Origin: Granulicella sp.
Lineage (GTDB): Bacteria; Acidobacteriota; Terriglobia; Terriglobales; Acidobacteriaceae
Reading direction: 5' to 3'
Length of the DNA: 35,797 nucleotides
Assembly (NCBI GenBank): GCA_003133205.1
Contig: PKWK01000239.1
Span: 1-35,797, forward strand
Every line of letters begins with the position of its first letter. Positions within the stretch are counted from its first letter, which is position 1. Shown in pieces: positions 9,201 to 15,967 of this stretch. A program made the translations under genes and the position numbers. Under the pieces are notes generated by a model. The model did no database searches. It was not told the origin of the DNA and saw nothing but the letters and a program-made list of their open reading frames with translations.

Positions 9201-10190
9201 ACTCTGATTCGGAATCATCAGCAAACCGTTTCTCGTGCCTCCGTACCCGTCGCTGGCATCACCCACGTAAACATTCCCGGCGGCATCCAGCGTGAGGCCA
9301 TTGAACTTCTCGGTATTGCCCGCATCGATTCGTTGCAGTGAGCTTTCTGTTCCCGAAAGACACGCCACCGTGGGGTCGGAACTGCCGGCCGCACTCGCCG
9401 CCATGCAGCTTATATAAGCACTGGCGGGAATGAAGAAAACGCCAGTAACACGGGATGCAGGTGAATCGTAGGGATTTTCGATGAAATAGAGGTTGCCGTT
9501 GACGTCAAGAGCCATCGGCATAACCTTGTCTGCCAGTCCCTTGATAAGGTATTGGAACTCTGGCTGACCTGCGTCCGGACCACTGGGAAAGAGCGGCACC
9601 GTACCGTCGGCCCTTACCGGGATCATGAGGATGGCGTTTGCGTTCTGCTCAGAGACAAACAGGATTCCACTTCCATCTTTGGCAGCACTGTCCAGAAAAG
9701 CCACATTCTGCGTACCTTTGTTTTCGAATCCGCCATCGATCGTCGCCTCCCAGCTATCGCCTGATGCTGAGTAGTCCCAGGTCCCGTCGAGCGGGTTATA
9801 GGGAACGCGGTACAGGTGTTGGCTGCCGCTGTACCGGTCAGGAACATAAAAGGTGCCTTTGGCGTCCATCGCCATGCCTTCATTCCAGTAGGTACCCGCG
9901 CTGTCTACGGCGGACGTGATGGTCTGGAAGGTCGTGGAGCCCTTCTTAAGTTGGTAGATCGCGCCGTAGCCTCCGCCTCCGCACACGTCCATGAAGAGCG
10001 TGTCCCCATTGGGCGCATTGACGATCTGATAGATCTGGCAATATTGCGTACTGTGCTGCAGCGGGATCACCGAGCCGGTTGTGACCAACTCCTGCTGCGC
10101 CGTTGCCATACCGGATAGCGACAACATTCCGATCAACCCGAACAACCCGGTACGCGCCAGCTTGCAGAAGGGAGCGAACTCGATGGCCAT
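6261..10190 (-). CDS. Giant secreted double NHL-propeller / Ig-like surface protein (1309 aa), paralogue of the next gene downstream
   Basis: The ATG at 10190 has an excellent GGAGGT 5 nt upstream and opens a signal peptide (hydrophobic FGLIGMLSLSG, cleavage near ATAQ-Q). The open frame extends to 10319, but that extension is charged and unlike an export signal. Layout: first irregular propeller (about residues 40-410); a choice-of-anchor-like domain ending near 510; six regular NHL repeats such as GVAVDGSGDVYIADSG and AVAVDDAGNVFVADGT (about 527-770); an ASH-like domain (about 790-900); two Big_3-like Ig domains (about 907-1017 and 1023-1123); then NPTSLTAAAGTP. The tail has GLGLLG, RFRRKAR, a second hydrophobic segment, FTGC (Cys1262), and PSGSYNVRI...SLPFTLGLKI. 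The same order is seen in the 1331-aa gene; the clearest difference is the second Ig domain, so duplication is likely. Role inferred: surface-exposed partner of the receptor operon. Confidence 0.9.
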   Translation of the reverse strand: MAIEFAPFCKLARTGLFGLIGMLSLSGMATAQQELVTTGSVIPLQHSTQYCQIYQIVNAPNGDTLFMDVCGGGGYGAIYQLKKGSTTFQTITSAVDSAGTYWNEGMAMDAKGTFYVPDRYSGSQHLYRVPYNPLDGTWDYSASGDSWEATIDGGFENKGTQNVAFLDSAAKDGSGILFVSEQNANAILMIPVRADGTVPLFPSGPDAGQPEFQYLIKGLADKVMPMALDVNGNLYFIENPYDSPASRVTGVFFIPASAYISCMAASAAGSSDPTVACLSGTESSLQRIDAGNTEKFNGLTLDAAGNVYVGDASDGYGGTRNGLLMIPNQSGSPIGVTATSFFFQNAEYLAPMGVNANPTIDPRGFIWLPTGTASNWSPGGSGAIQGTGNFVLWQLGTANLGASLVGTPSTTGTVFFTFSGSVTPTSIAFTQPGSNTEFSAVATNPDLPASGTTPAVPCTAGMNYIAYSSCQYWVAFTPQGTSSVGNVSGQLSMLDSSSKVIKGSTAYLNGIGEGPAAELLIPAMQTPLATGLVSPQQVSGDSLGNSYVADSGQGKVLEFKAGATTASAGTAIGTGLTAPTGVAVDGSGDVYIADSGKVIEVPAVNGTLNPAGQTVLQSGLGANLNLAVDGAGDVYVADPANARVVRLYNPQMSMLIQNIHTVGTGFTKPSAVAVDDAGNVFVADGTNLIEINAWGGKSTITSGLTAPVTGLAVDPSGSVDVAQSGGIIRIPMEAAGLNFNDSAAIDSGGVTAPTGIGLDSLGTLYVTAASYSVTNYTATAAPTTTTVTSPNVLSLNNAFVSFGTVSTATTSNPVDVSVYNIGNEPLSLTGSPTFGGTNASDYAIETDGQNPCDTTGATPIPSATACTLGVAVTAANTNLSQGTMAVPTNAVNAPSTSASLSAWSLNNLCLTTTTITLTPSTGLGYPATTTVAATVAPVSSTCSSGNVPTGGKIVLTLAPQAKGSSQSTQTQQLTNEKASFSLTGLNGGTYIMYVSYKGDPIFGGSSSSRTFSFVVAQATPTVTLSEPTGVTPVNGAYYVLQGSTTALQVSVTSSVGRPTGSVKFLSGTTVADPTQNPVTLSGSGTATLNTSNLAAGTYNLTAVYSGDLNFATVTSSANTIIVIPLSALITANPTSLTAAAGTPVMSTLTITALEGYSPKLGAQLYCDNTTLPQYAECTFDVPTIDLFDHPGVPQISHVTISSNLPVNVGAVRLGTSPVVFASLFGLGLLGLRFRRKARIYGSLLGMVCLALMAGALTSFTGCTNSSYTQTPPAPHVTTPSGSYNVRIYTVDLTSGKVSSLPFTLGLKIQ
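6407..6536 (-). other. Segment coding the C-terminal tail module of the 1309-aa propeller protein
   Basis: Codons for residues 1219-1262 encode FGLGLLGL, the basic run RFRRKAR, a second hydrophobic segment and TGC. After these comes the tail with PSGSYNV and SLPFTL. This matches, element by element, the tail at 2345-2468 in the paralogue. Confidence 0.6.
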
Positions 10191-10328
10191 AAGACACCTC
10201 CAGAAATCTTGATCCAAACCTGCGAGTAGCCTTAGCCTGCTCGCTCTGTCGAACCGCATAAGGAACTGCGGCTTTGACTTTTTGACAAGCGGCGAAAACG
10301 ATCCTCGCCGCCAATTCATTTCCCTTTA

Positions 10329-10349
10329 CTTGTCGCTCAACGCGACAAG
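10329..10349 (-). other. Strong intergenic hairpin after the receptor gene
   Basis: CTTGTCGC and GCGACAAG form a perfect 8-bp stem with a 5-nt loop, starting 14 nt after the receptor stop at 10364. TCCC and GGGA arms can extend it past a small bulge. No T-run follows on the minus strand, so it is more likely a processing or stabilising hairpin, or a leaky terminator, than a full stop to transcription. Confidence 0.5.
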
Positions 10350-10363
10350 GGAGGGAGTCATTC

Positions 10364-13300
10364 CTAAAATGTGAACTTCGCCCCTAATTCCATCAGTCGT
10401 GATCCGTACTTGATCGAGGTAGTTCCAAAGTTTGGTACTCTCAACTCGCCCGCAGTCAGGGCCTGTCCCGTTACCGCGGAATTGAGGTTGCCCAAGTTCA
10501 GATTGCTGTTGTCGTTGTTGTTGAAAGAGACCAGCGGATGATTTAGGAAGTTGAAAGCCGAGACATGGAACTGCAGGTTCCTGTTCTCGCCGGTAGAGAA
10601 ATTCTTATAGACCGACAAGTTATGGTTTTGATACGCCGGCCCATGAATATACGGCAGCCGGTAGACGCCCTGGCCGGTCGGATTCGCCGAAGTGCCCCCG
10701 GGCAACGGAACTCCAAAGCAGGTGGGGTTGACAAACTGATGCGGCCCCAGACCGCTTGCCGGATTGCAAGAGAGCGTCGGCATCAACTGGTAGTCAGGTG
10801 TTCCGAGCCACGTGACTGGGTTCAAATTCGTAACACAGTAAGAATTTCCGTTGGCATCCTTCGGAACGTTATAGGTGTGCACGCAAGGCCCAGAATTGCC
10901 ACTCGGCATCTGCTGCAAAAGGGGGACCTGGGTGACCTGCAGGGTGCCATAGCCGAAGCCAAAGTTCTCCCCTGCACCGGAGGCGAGGTTGATGCCACTG
11001 GTGAAAGTCGAGATGCCGGATATTTGCCATCCGTTTGCCGCTTCACTCAGGAGGTGACTTCCTCCGCGGTAGCGTTTTCCGAGGTCGATGAGGTAGTGAG
11101 CATTGATGACGTGCGTGCGATCGAACGTCGCTGGATTATAGTCATTGCGCAGATTTACCGGATCCACAAGCTGGTTGTTGTACGAAGCGGCCGTGGCCAG
11201 GTCCTTGGAGAATGTGTAGTTAGCCCCGAACTGGATCATGCCCGACGACTTATTCCACGCTACTTGGAGGCTGTTGTAGTTCGAATAAAAATCATGCTTC
11301 AAAGCATAGATGTGTTGGTAGAACGGAAAGGGGCGGTAATAGTCCTGGGCAGCCGTCGACAGACCGGAGATACTGCCTCCAGTATTGCTCAATGAGGTCG
11401 GCAGGTAGCAAAGGCAGAATGCCGGAGTGTTCTGGAAGAAGTAGCCCGCGGGAATGAGGTTCGCATCCGAGGCCTCGTTGTAGCCACCCCCGCCGTTGGC
11501 AGTGCTCAGATTTTGGCTGTTGCTTCCCACGTACGCCACTTCAAGAAGTGAGTTCCATTTCAAGCGTTGAGAGATTGTTGCGTTGTAGGTGTAATAGACT
11601 GGCCGGACCGTGTCGTTCGCGGTAAGCACATCGACGTTGTAGTCGGACGGATTGATCGGCGATTGTTCGTCCACGCCATCAAAGTTCCACTGCTGTTGAA
11701 GGTAGGTCGTTTTGTAGCCCTGAGCGGTAGCGGCCGCCTGGGCATAAGGAGCAAACTCTTCTTCGTGGCGATAGACTCCCCAACCTCCACGGAGAACCGT
11801 GTTGCCGTGGCCGAAGATATCCCATGCCAGTCCGAGACGCGGCGTGAAGTAGACGGTTGGCGGATTGTTGACGGCGTTGGCAATGGAGTTATTGATGCCA
11901 TGCCATGTAATGCCCGGATAGTCTGTGGATTGAGCGCAGGCAATGGTGGATTCGTTAGTCCTGGCGCATTGCTGGTTATAGATAGCCGGATCAAAGGTGG
12001 CGAGTCCGTTGCCGTGACGATCCGTCCACGGCCCGAGGTGCTCGATGCGGGCTCCGAGCACCAGCGTAAGCCCTCCGACCTTCCAGAATCCCGGTAGCTT
12101 CCACTCGTCGTTAACGTATCCGGCCAGCGTCTGATACTGCATATCCACAATGGGAGTGAAGTTCGTCTGCTTGAAGCTATCCGGAGTTCCCATATACATC
12201 ATGGCAATCGGGTTGATGCAATTGCCGAGAAACGCTGCCCCAGAGTTTCGGGTCGAGCCAGTCGACTGAGGATTCTCACAGTTTGTGTACTGTGAAACTT
12301 GTCCTACGTTCTGGCTGTATTGATAGAAGCCGTTACCGGGATTGAACGTATACTGACCTTGCGGATAGGCACCGGTATCCGCGATGCCGTTAAGAATCCC
12401 CTTTTCGTAGTAGGCGCCAAATTGGAAGAAATGCGCACCCTTCGTCCAGCTGACGGAGTCCTGCACATTGGGCACGGTCTTCTTCATATGTACCTGGTTG
12501 TTATAGAAGCCGCCCGGCATTGACACATTGGGATAGCCAAGGTTTCCGCTGCCATCCGAGAGGGACGGCACTGAATAGTCTCCGGCGTTCTTGTATTCGC
12601 CCAGGTAGTTGAAGTTACCGTTGCCGGCGCTTCCGCATGCCCCATTGGCCCTTAGGTTAGGATCTGTGCAGTTGTACGCATTCATCGAGAACCGGGAAAC
12701 AGCTGCGGGATTTCCCATGTTGCCCGGATCGCTGATCAGCGAAACTGCAGCATTGAATTCGTTGGTGATGGACGTGCCGATCACTCGCGTATACGTGACC
12801 GAGAGGATGTTCGAGATGTCGCCCGTGGTCACCGCCCCCGGGTACAACGAGGCGTAGTTCGGAACGTAGCCAAGGCTAACCGGCTGATCCGTGATCTGCG
12901 TTTGCCGCCCATAGGAAGCGTAGAGCTTGTTAGTGTCATTGATTGAGTAGTCGAGGCGGGCGTGGAAGATATTACCGTTCTGAGTCTGGACCACCGGCTG
13001 AATGTAGTTATAGCCGGATATATTGACGAACGGGTCTGCGTTCGGCAGAGGAAGCCAGTTCACCAGGGCAACGCCGCCGGCATTTGCATAGCTGGTAACG
13101 TTTCCGTCTGTCACGCCGGTACCGTTCGAGAGGTAATTCTCCGCGTAGCACATAGGCTGGGTGGAGTTCAGGTTCGCCCTTCCATCCGGACGGCCGCCGC
13201 AGAGCTGCGCGTTGAGGTTTGCCACGCTGAAGTCGCCCTTGCGCTCCGCCAGGGTGGGAACCCAGGAGCCAAGCGTCTCGGGAGAATACTTTTGGTTTAG

Positions 13301-14308
13301 TACCTCGAACCCAACGAAGAAGAAGAGCTTATCGCTGTTCCGCCCAAAGCGTGTATGCGGAATCCATAGAGGCCCGCCGAAGGTCCCGCCGGGATACAAA
13401 TAGCGCCCATCCGGCCTGGTTTGCTGCAGGTAGTTGTTGTACCAATCATTTGCGTTTAAGGCGGTATCGCGTGCGTACATGTACGCTTCGCCGTGGTACG
13501 ACGTCGATCCTGCTTTGGTCGTCGCATTGAATATCGCCGGGCCTTTTGCACTGGCAGCACTGAAGTTCGACGTGGATACCTTTATGTCCTGGACCATGTC
13601 AGAGTCCACGGTCTGCACCGTGCCCGAGTTCGTCTGGATGTCGGTCAGCGAAACGCCGTCCATTATCGTGGCCAGACCGGTTGGGCCAAGGCCGTTCGCG
13701 GAATAGCCGCCTGAGATGCCATTGTTCAGCCCCACAGCCGCGGTGTTGGCGGAGGACTTGTTATTTACGCCCGGGCTGATCATCGCAAACCCGGGCAGCG
13801 TTTCGATCAGTTCCGCCGCGTCGCGGCCTACGATGGCGAGAGTCTCAAGGTCCCTCGTCGTAATCACATCGCTGCGCTCGGGTGAATCGAGCGGCTTTAC
13901 GGCCTGGCTGGCCGTCGCCTCCACGGTCACTTGGGCAGAGACCTCACCAACCTGCAATTTGATATCGGTGAAGTTCGGCCGATCGCCGGGCAGCAGCCCA
14001 AACGTCTGCGACCGCCAACTCTTGAAACCAGGCGACGTAACCGTGAGCTGGTACTGGGGACCGGAGGCAACGGAGGCGATCGTAAAGTTTCCCGAGCTAT
14101 TGCTGACGGTCTTGCGCTCAGTCTTGTTCTGCAAGTCCGTCAACACCACCGTCGCCTGCCGAATGAGCGCACCCGTCGTGTCTTGCACCACACCGGACAC
14201 GGTTCCGGAGGTCTCCTGCGCCAAAGCGGGTGATTGCAGCAGCAGGAGCCCCGTCACAAGAAGAGCGAGCCACGCGGCTGCCGGCTTGATCCTACCAAAT
14301 AGCGTCAT
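10364..14308 (-). CDS. TonB-dependent outer-membrane receptor, Oar-like, with carboxypeptidase-regulatory domain
   Basis: The 1314-residue product starts at an ATG preceded by AGGGGG at 7-nt spacing. Residues 1-31 are a signal peptide ending in ALAQ. Residues 35-115 form a carboxypeptidase-regulatory-like domain (SGTVSGVVQDTTGALIRQATVVL, with YQLTVTSPGFKSW). A plug domain follows (about 130-290; DVITTRDLETL, LPGFAMISPG, and a short TIMDGVSLTDIQ segment). The rest is a long Tyr/Asn/Trp-rich beta-barrel with alternating strands, ending in ELGAKFTF with the terminal Phe typical of outer-membrane barrels. In Acidobacteriota such receptors take the place of SusC-like importers. No SusD-like gene is present; the three propeller proteins downstream may be accessory surface proteins. 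It is divergent from the mannan-type enzyme cluster, so a glycan oligosaccharide is a reasonable but unproven substrate. Confidence 0.93.
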   Translation of the reverse strand: MTLFGRIKPAAAWLALLVTGLLLLQSPALAQETSGTVSGVVQDTTGALIRQATVVLTDLQNKTERKTVSNSSGNFTIASVASGPQYQLTVTSPGFKSWRSQTFGLLPGDRPNFTDIKLQVGEVSAQVTVEATASQAVKPLDSPERSDVITTRDLETLAIVGRDAAELIETLPGFAMISPGVNNKSSANTAAVGLNNGISGGYSANGLGPTGLATIMDGVSLTDIQTNSGTVQTVDSDMVQDIKVSTSNFSAASAKGPAIFNATTKAGSTSYHGEAYMYARDTALNANDWYNNYLQQTRPDGRYLYPGGTFGGPLWIPHTRFGRNSDKLFFFVGFEVLNQKYSPETLGSWVPTLAERKGDFSVANLNAQLCGGRPDGRANLNSTQPMCYAENYLSNGTGVTDGNVTSYANAGGVALVNWLPLPNADPFVNISGYNYIQPVVQTQNGNIFHARLDYSINDTNKLYASYGRQTQITDQPVSLGYVPNYASLYPGAVTTGDISNILSVTYTRVIGTSITNEFNAAVSLISDPGNMGNPAAVSRFSMNAYNCTDPNLRANGACGSAGNGNFNYLGEYKNAGDYSVPSLSDGSGNLGYPNVSMPGGFYNNQVHMKKTVPNVQDSVSWTKGAHFFQFGAYYEKGILNGIADTGAYPQGQYTFNPGNGFYQYSQNVGQVSQYTNCENPQSTGSTRNSGAAFLGNCINPIAMMYMGTPDSFKQTNFTPIVDMQYQTLAGYVNDEWKLPGFWKVGGLTLVLGARIEHLGPWTDRHGNGLATFDPAIYNQQCARTNESTIACAQSTDYPGITWHGINNSIANAVNNPPTVYFTPRLGLAWDIFGHGNTVLRGGWGVYRHEEEFAPYAQAAATAQGYKTTYLQQQWNFDGVDEQSPINPSDYNVDVLTANDTVRPVYYTYNATISQRLKWNSLLEVAYVGSNSQNLSTANGGGGYNEASDANLIPAGYFFQNTPAFCLCYLPTSLSNTGGSISGLSTAAQDYYRPFPFYQHIYALKHDFYSNYNSLQVAWNKSSGMIQFGANYTFSKDLATAASYNNQLVDPVNLRNDYNPATFDRTHVINAHYLIDLGKRYRGGSHLLSEAANGWQISGISTFTSGINLASGAGENFGFGYGTLQVTQVPLLQQMPSGNSGPCVHTYNVPKDANGNSYCVTNLNPVTWLGTPDYQLMPTLSCNPASGLGPHQFVNPTCFGVPLPGGTSANPTGQGVYRLPYIHGPAYQNHNLSVYKNFSTGENRNLQFHVSAFNFLNHPLVSFNNNDNSNLNLGNLNSAVTGQALTAGELRVPNFGTTSIKYGSRLMELGAKFTF

Positions 14309-14431
14309 CTAACAACCCCCTGGCTACCAACCATCTATATGCGTCGGAATCGTGCCTGATATCGATAACAAACCGGGCGCGCGGCGCTCTGCGCAAAATT
14401 CGTTTTTCCTTGGGCACTTGACTGCCGGAAA

Positions 14432-14460
14432 AGTATCTTCCCCGAATGCAAGCCCGTCAA
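14432..14460 (-). promoter_or_regulatory. Candidate sigma70 promoter of the receptor operon
   Basis: On the minus strand TTGACG (14455-14460) is followed, after exactly 17 nt, by GATACT (14432-14437). This gives a leader of about 115 nt before the receptor ATG. The -35 is strong and the -10 moderate. It was identified by eye only. Confidence 0.45.
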
Positions 14461-14534
14461 GCAAAAAATTCGCGTCCCGTAGTAAATGGTTTCCAGATGG
14501 CGCTTTTCTTGTTGTTCTGGCTCAGGCAAAGTAT

Positions 14535-14546
14535 TGAAGCGCTTCA
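14535..14546. promoter_or_regulatory. LacI-family-type operator, TGAAGCGCTTCA
   Basis: This is a perfect 12-bp palindrome with a central CG step, the form usual for LacI/GalR regulators (compare TGNAANCGNTTNCA). It lies in the 368-bp divergent region between the receptor and the GH5 gene, about 75 bp upstream of the receptor -35 and 130 bp upstream of the GH5 start. The likely ligand is the LacI-family protein encoded at 21318-22328. Confidence 0.6.
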
Positions 14547-14565
14547 GTTATGACCTGATCGCATT

Positions 14566-14587
14566 CCCCACATTTTGGGGTGCAAGT
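14566..14587 (+). promoter_or_regulatory. Short hairpin plus TTTGGGG-TGCAA element upstream of GH5
   Basis: CCCCA and TGGGG (14566-14580) pair around a 5-nt loop. The string TTTGGGG followed by TGCAAGT recurs, with one inserted base, as TTTGGGGATGCAAAT at 15879-15893 in front of the GH2 gene. Confidence 0.3.
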
Positions 14588-14632
14588 GTGATCCTATCGC
14601 CGATCGTACCGCCTTCTCCCTTTGATACGGCC

Positions 14633-14646
14633 ATACTCCGAAGTAT
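14633..14646. promoter_or_regulatory. Inverted repeat ATACT-CCGA-AGTAT in front of GH5
   Basis: Perfect 5-bp arms with a 4-nt spacer end 30 bp before the GTG start, close to where a GH5 promoter would be expected. No convincing -35/-10 pair was found, so its role is open. The rest of 14309-14676 shows nothing else I can name. Confidence 0.25.
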
Positions 14647-14676
14647 ATGATCTCCGCACCACAAGGGAGCCTCTCC

Positions 14677-15828
14677 GTGCGCAAGCAGCATTTGAACCTG
14701 ATCGTTGCCCTGACAGCCACCATTCTGGTGACCTGTTCCGCCCGCTCACAATCCGCGGACTCGCTTGCGTTTCGTCGTGCGGAGCGTCTGCGCCACGGCA
14801 TCAATACCAGTAACTGGTTCTCCCAGTCGCCCAATGATTATTCCGTCCAGCGGCTCCGCACATTCACCACAGCGGACGACATCCGGCTGATTCGCCGGCT
14901 GGGCTTCGACCACATACGGCTCAGTGTCGACGCGGAGCCGTTGCTTGCCTGGCAGCAGAATCGCCCGAACGGCCTCGCGTTCATGGGCGAGTTGGATGCA
15001 ATCGTGAAGGTTGCGCTGGAGCAGAAGCTCGCGGTCATCATCGACTTGCACCCCGAGAGCCGCTACAAGCAGACACTACTGCAGGGAACAGAACCGGTGC
15101 AACGTTTCGCCACGCTGTGGCAGGCGATCGCTAGTCATTTTGCACCGCTCGATCCGGAACTGGTCTTCTTCGAGATCATGAATGAGCCCGAACAGCAGGA
15201 TACGTACCGGTGGCAAGGGACTGAGGCGTTCGTCGCGGAGCGGATCCGCAGCGTCGCGCCGAACAATACCATTATTGCGGCAGGCGCGAAGTGGTCCGGA
15301 CTGGACGATCTGATGCTCATGGAGCCACTGGCTGTGCCGAACGTGATTTACACATTCCACGATTACGAGCCGTTCGCGTTCACCCATCAGGGCGCCACCT
15401 GGACGGATCCCGCGGTACAGCCGCTGCGAGATGTTCCTTATCCCTCCACGCCGGAAAACGTCGCGAAGAACTTGCAGCAGGAGAGCACGCTCTCTGGTCG
15501 GTGGTTTGTGGAGCAGTATGGCCTCGCCCGATGGGACTCGCAGCGCGTGGACGACTCGATGTCCTTCGCCGAGCGGTGGTCTCAAATGCACCACGCCCCT
15601 GTGTATGTGGGCGAGTTCGGCGTGCACCGGCCCTACGTGGACAGCGCCGCTCGCGCACACTGGCTCAAGGACATGCGTGTGGCCATGGAGAAGCATCATC
15701 TTGGCTGGGCGATGTGGGACTACCAGGACAACTTTGGCGCTGTAACCAAGAAGGATGGCAAGACCATCGTCGATAAGTCGGTGATCGATGCGCTGGGACT
15801 TTCCGGCGATTCGGTTCCTCTGCCCTAG
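14677..15828 (+). CDS. Secreted GH5 endo-glycanase (cellulase/mannanase family)
   Basis: I chose the GTG at 14677 because AAGGGAG lies 7 nt upstream and a signal peptide starts directly (MRKQHLNLIVALTATILVTC). An in-frame ATG at 14647 has no ribosome site. The 383-residue product is a single GH5 (beta/alpha)8 domain. Visible landmarks are GFDHIRLSVD on an early strand, VIIDLHPE, EIMNEP with the acid/base Glu170, YTFHDYEPFAFTHQ, and VYVGEFGVHRP with the nucleophile Glu313, then WAMWDYQDNFG near the end. There is no carbohydrate-binding module. GH5 enzymes cleave beta-1,4 glucan, mannan or related chains. The following beta-mannosidase and esterase make mannan or glucomannan the best guess, but sequence alone does not separate endoglucanase from mannanase. 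It is the first gene of the plus-strand cluster. Confidence 0.9.
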   Translation: MRKQHLNLIVALTATILVTCSARSQSADSLAFRRAERLRHGINTSNWFSQSPNDYSVQRLRTFTTADDIRLIRRLGFDHIRLSVDAEPLLAWQQNRPNGLAFMGELDAIVKVALEQKLAVIIDLHPESRYKQTLLQGTEPVQRFATLWQAIASHFAPLDPELVFFEIMNEPEQQDTYRWQGTEAFVAERIRSVAPNNTIIAAGAKWSGLDDLMLMEPLAVPNVIYTFHDYEPFAFTHQGATWTDPAVQPLRDVPYPSTPENVAKNLQQESTLSGRWFVEQYGLARWDSQRVDDSMSFAERWSQMHHAPVYVGEFGVHRPYVDSAARAHWLKDMRVAMEKHHLGWAMWDYQDNFGAVTKKDGKTIVDKSVIDALGLSGDSVPLP

Positions 15829-15878
15829 CGAATCCACGTCCTTCCCGCCGTCATCGCACGAAGTGTTTCCGAGCAAAC

Positions 15879-15893
15879 TTTGGGGATGCAAAT
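15879..15893 (+). promoter_or_regulatory. TTTGGGGATGCAAAT element upstream of GH2
   Basis: This is the second copy of the string found at 14574-14587. It lies about 75 bp before the GH2 start, in the short gap after GH5. A shared regulator site is possible, but two copies are weak evidence. Confidence 0.25.
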
Positions 15894-15967
15894 CTTGAAC
15901 CACCCGTGATATCGTTCACATGCAAAATATCTGTAGCCTTGGTTCCAGCTCCACCGAGTATTTTCCT

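Noticed and set aside
10191..10319. N-terminal extension of the 1309-aa propeller protein
   Set aside because: The extension is Arg/Lys-rich without export character, while the ATG at 10190 has GGAGGT and a good signal peptide.
14677..14740. GH5 as a lipoprotein (Cys in LVTCSA)
   Set aside because: The residue before Cys is Thr, which is not acceptable in a standard lipobox. A signal peptidase I site after SARSQS is more likely.
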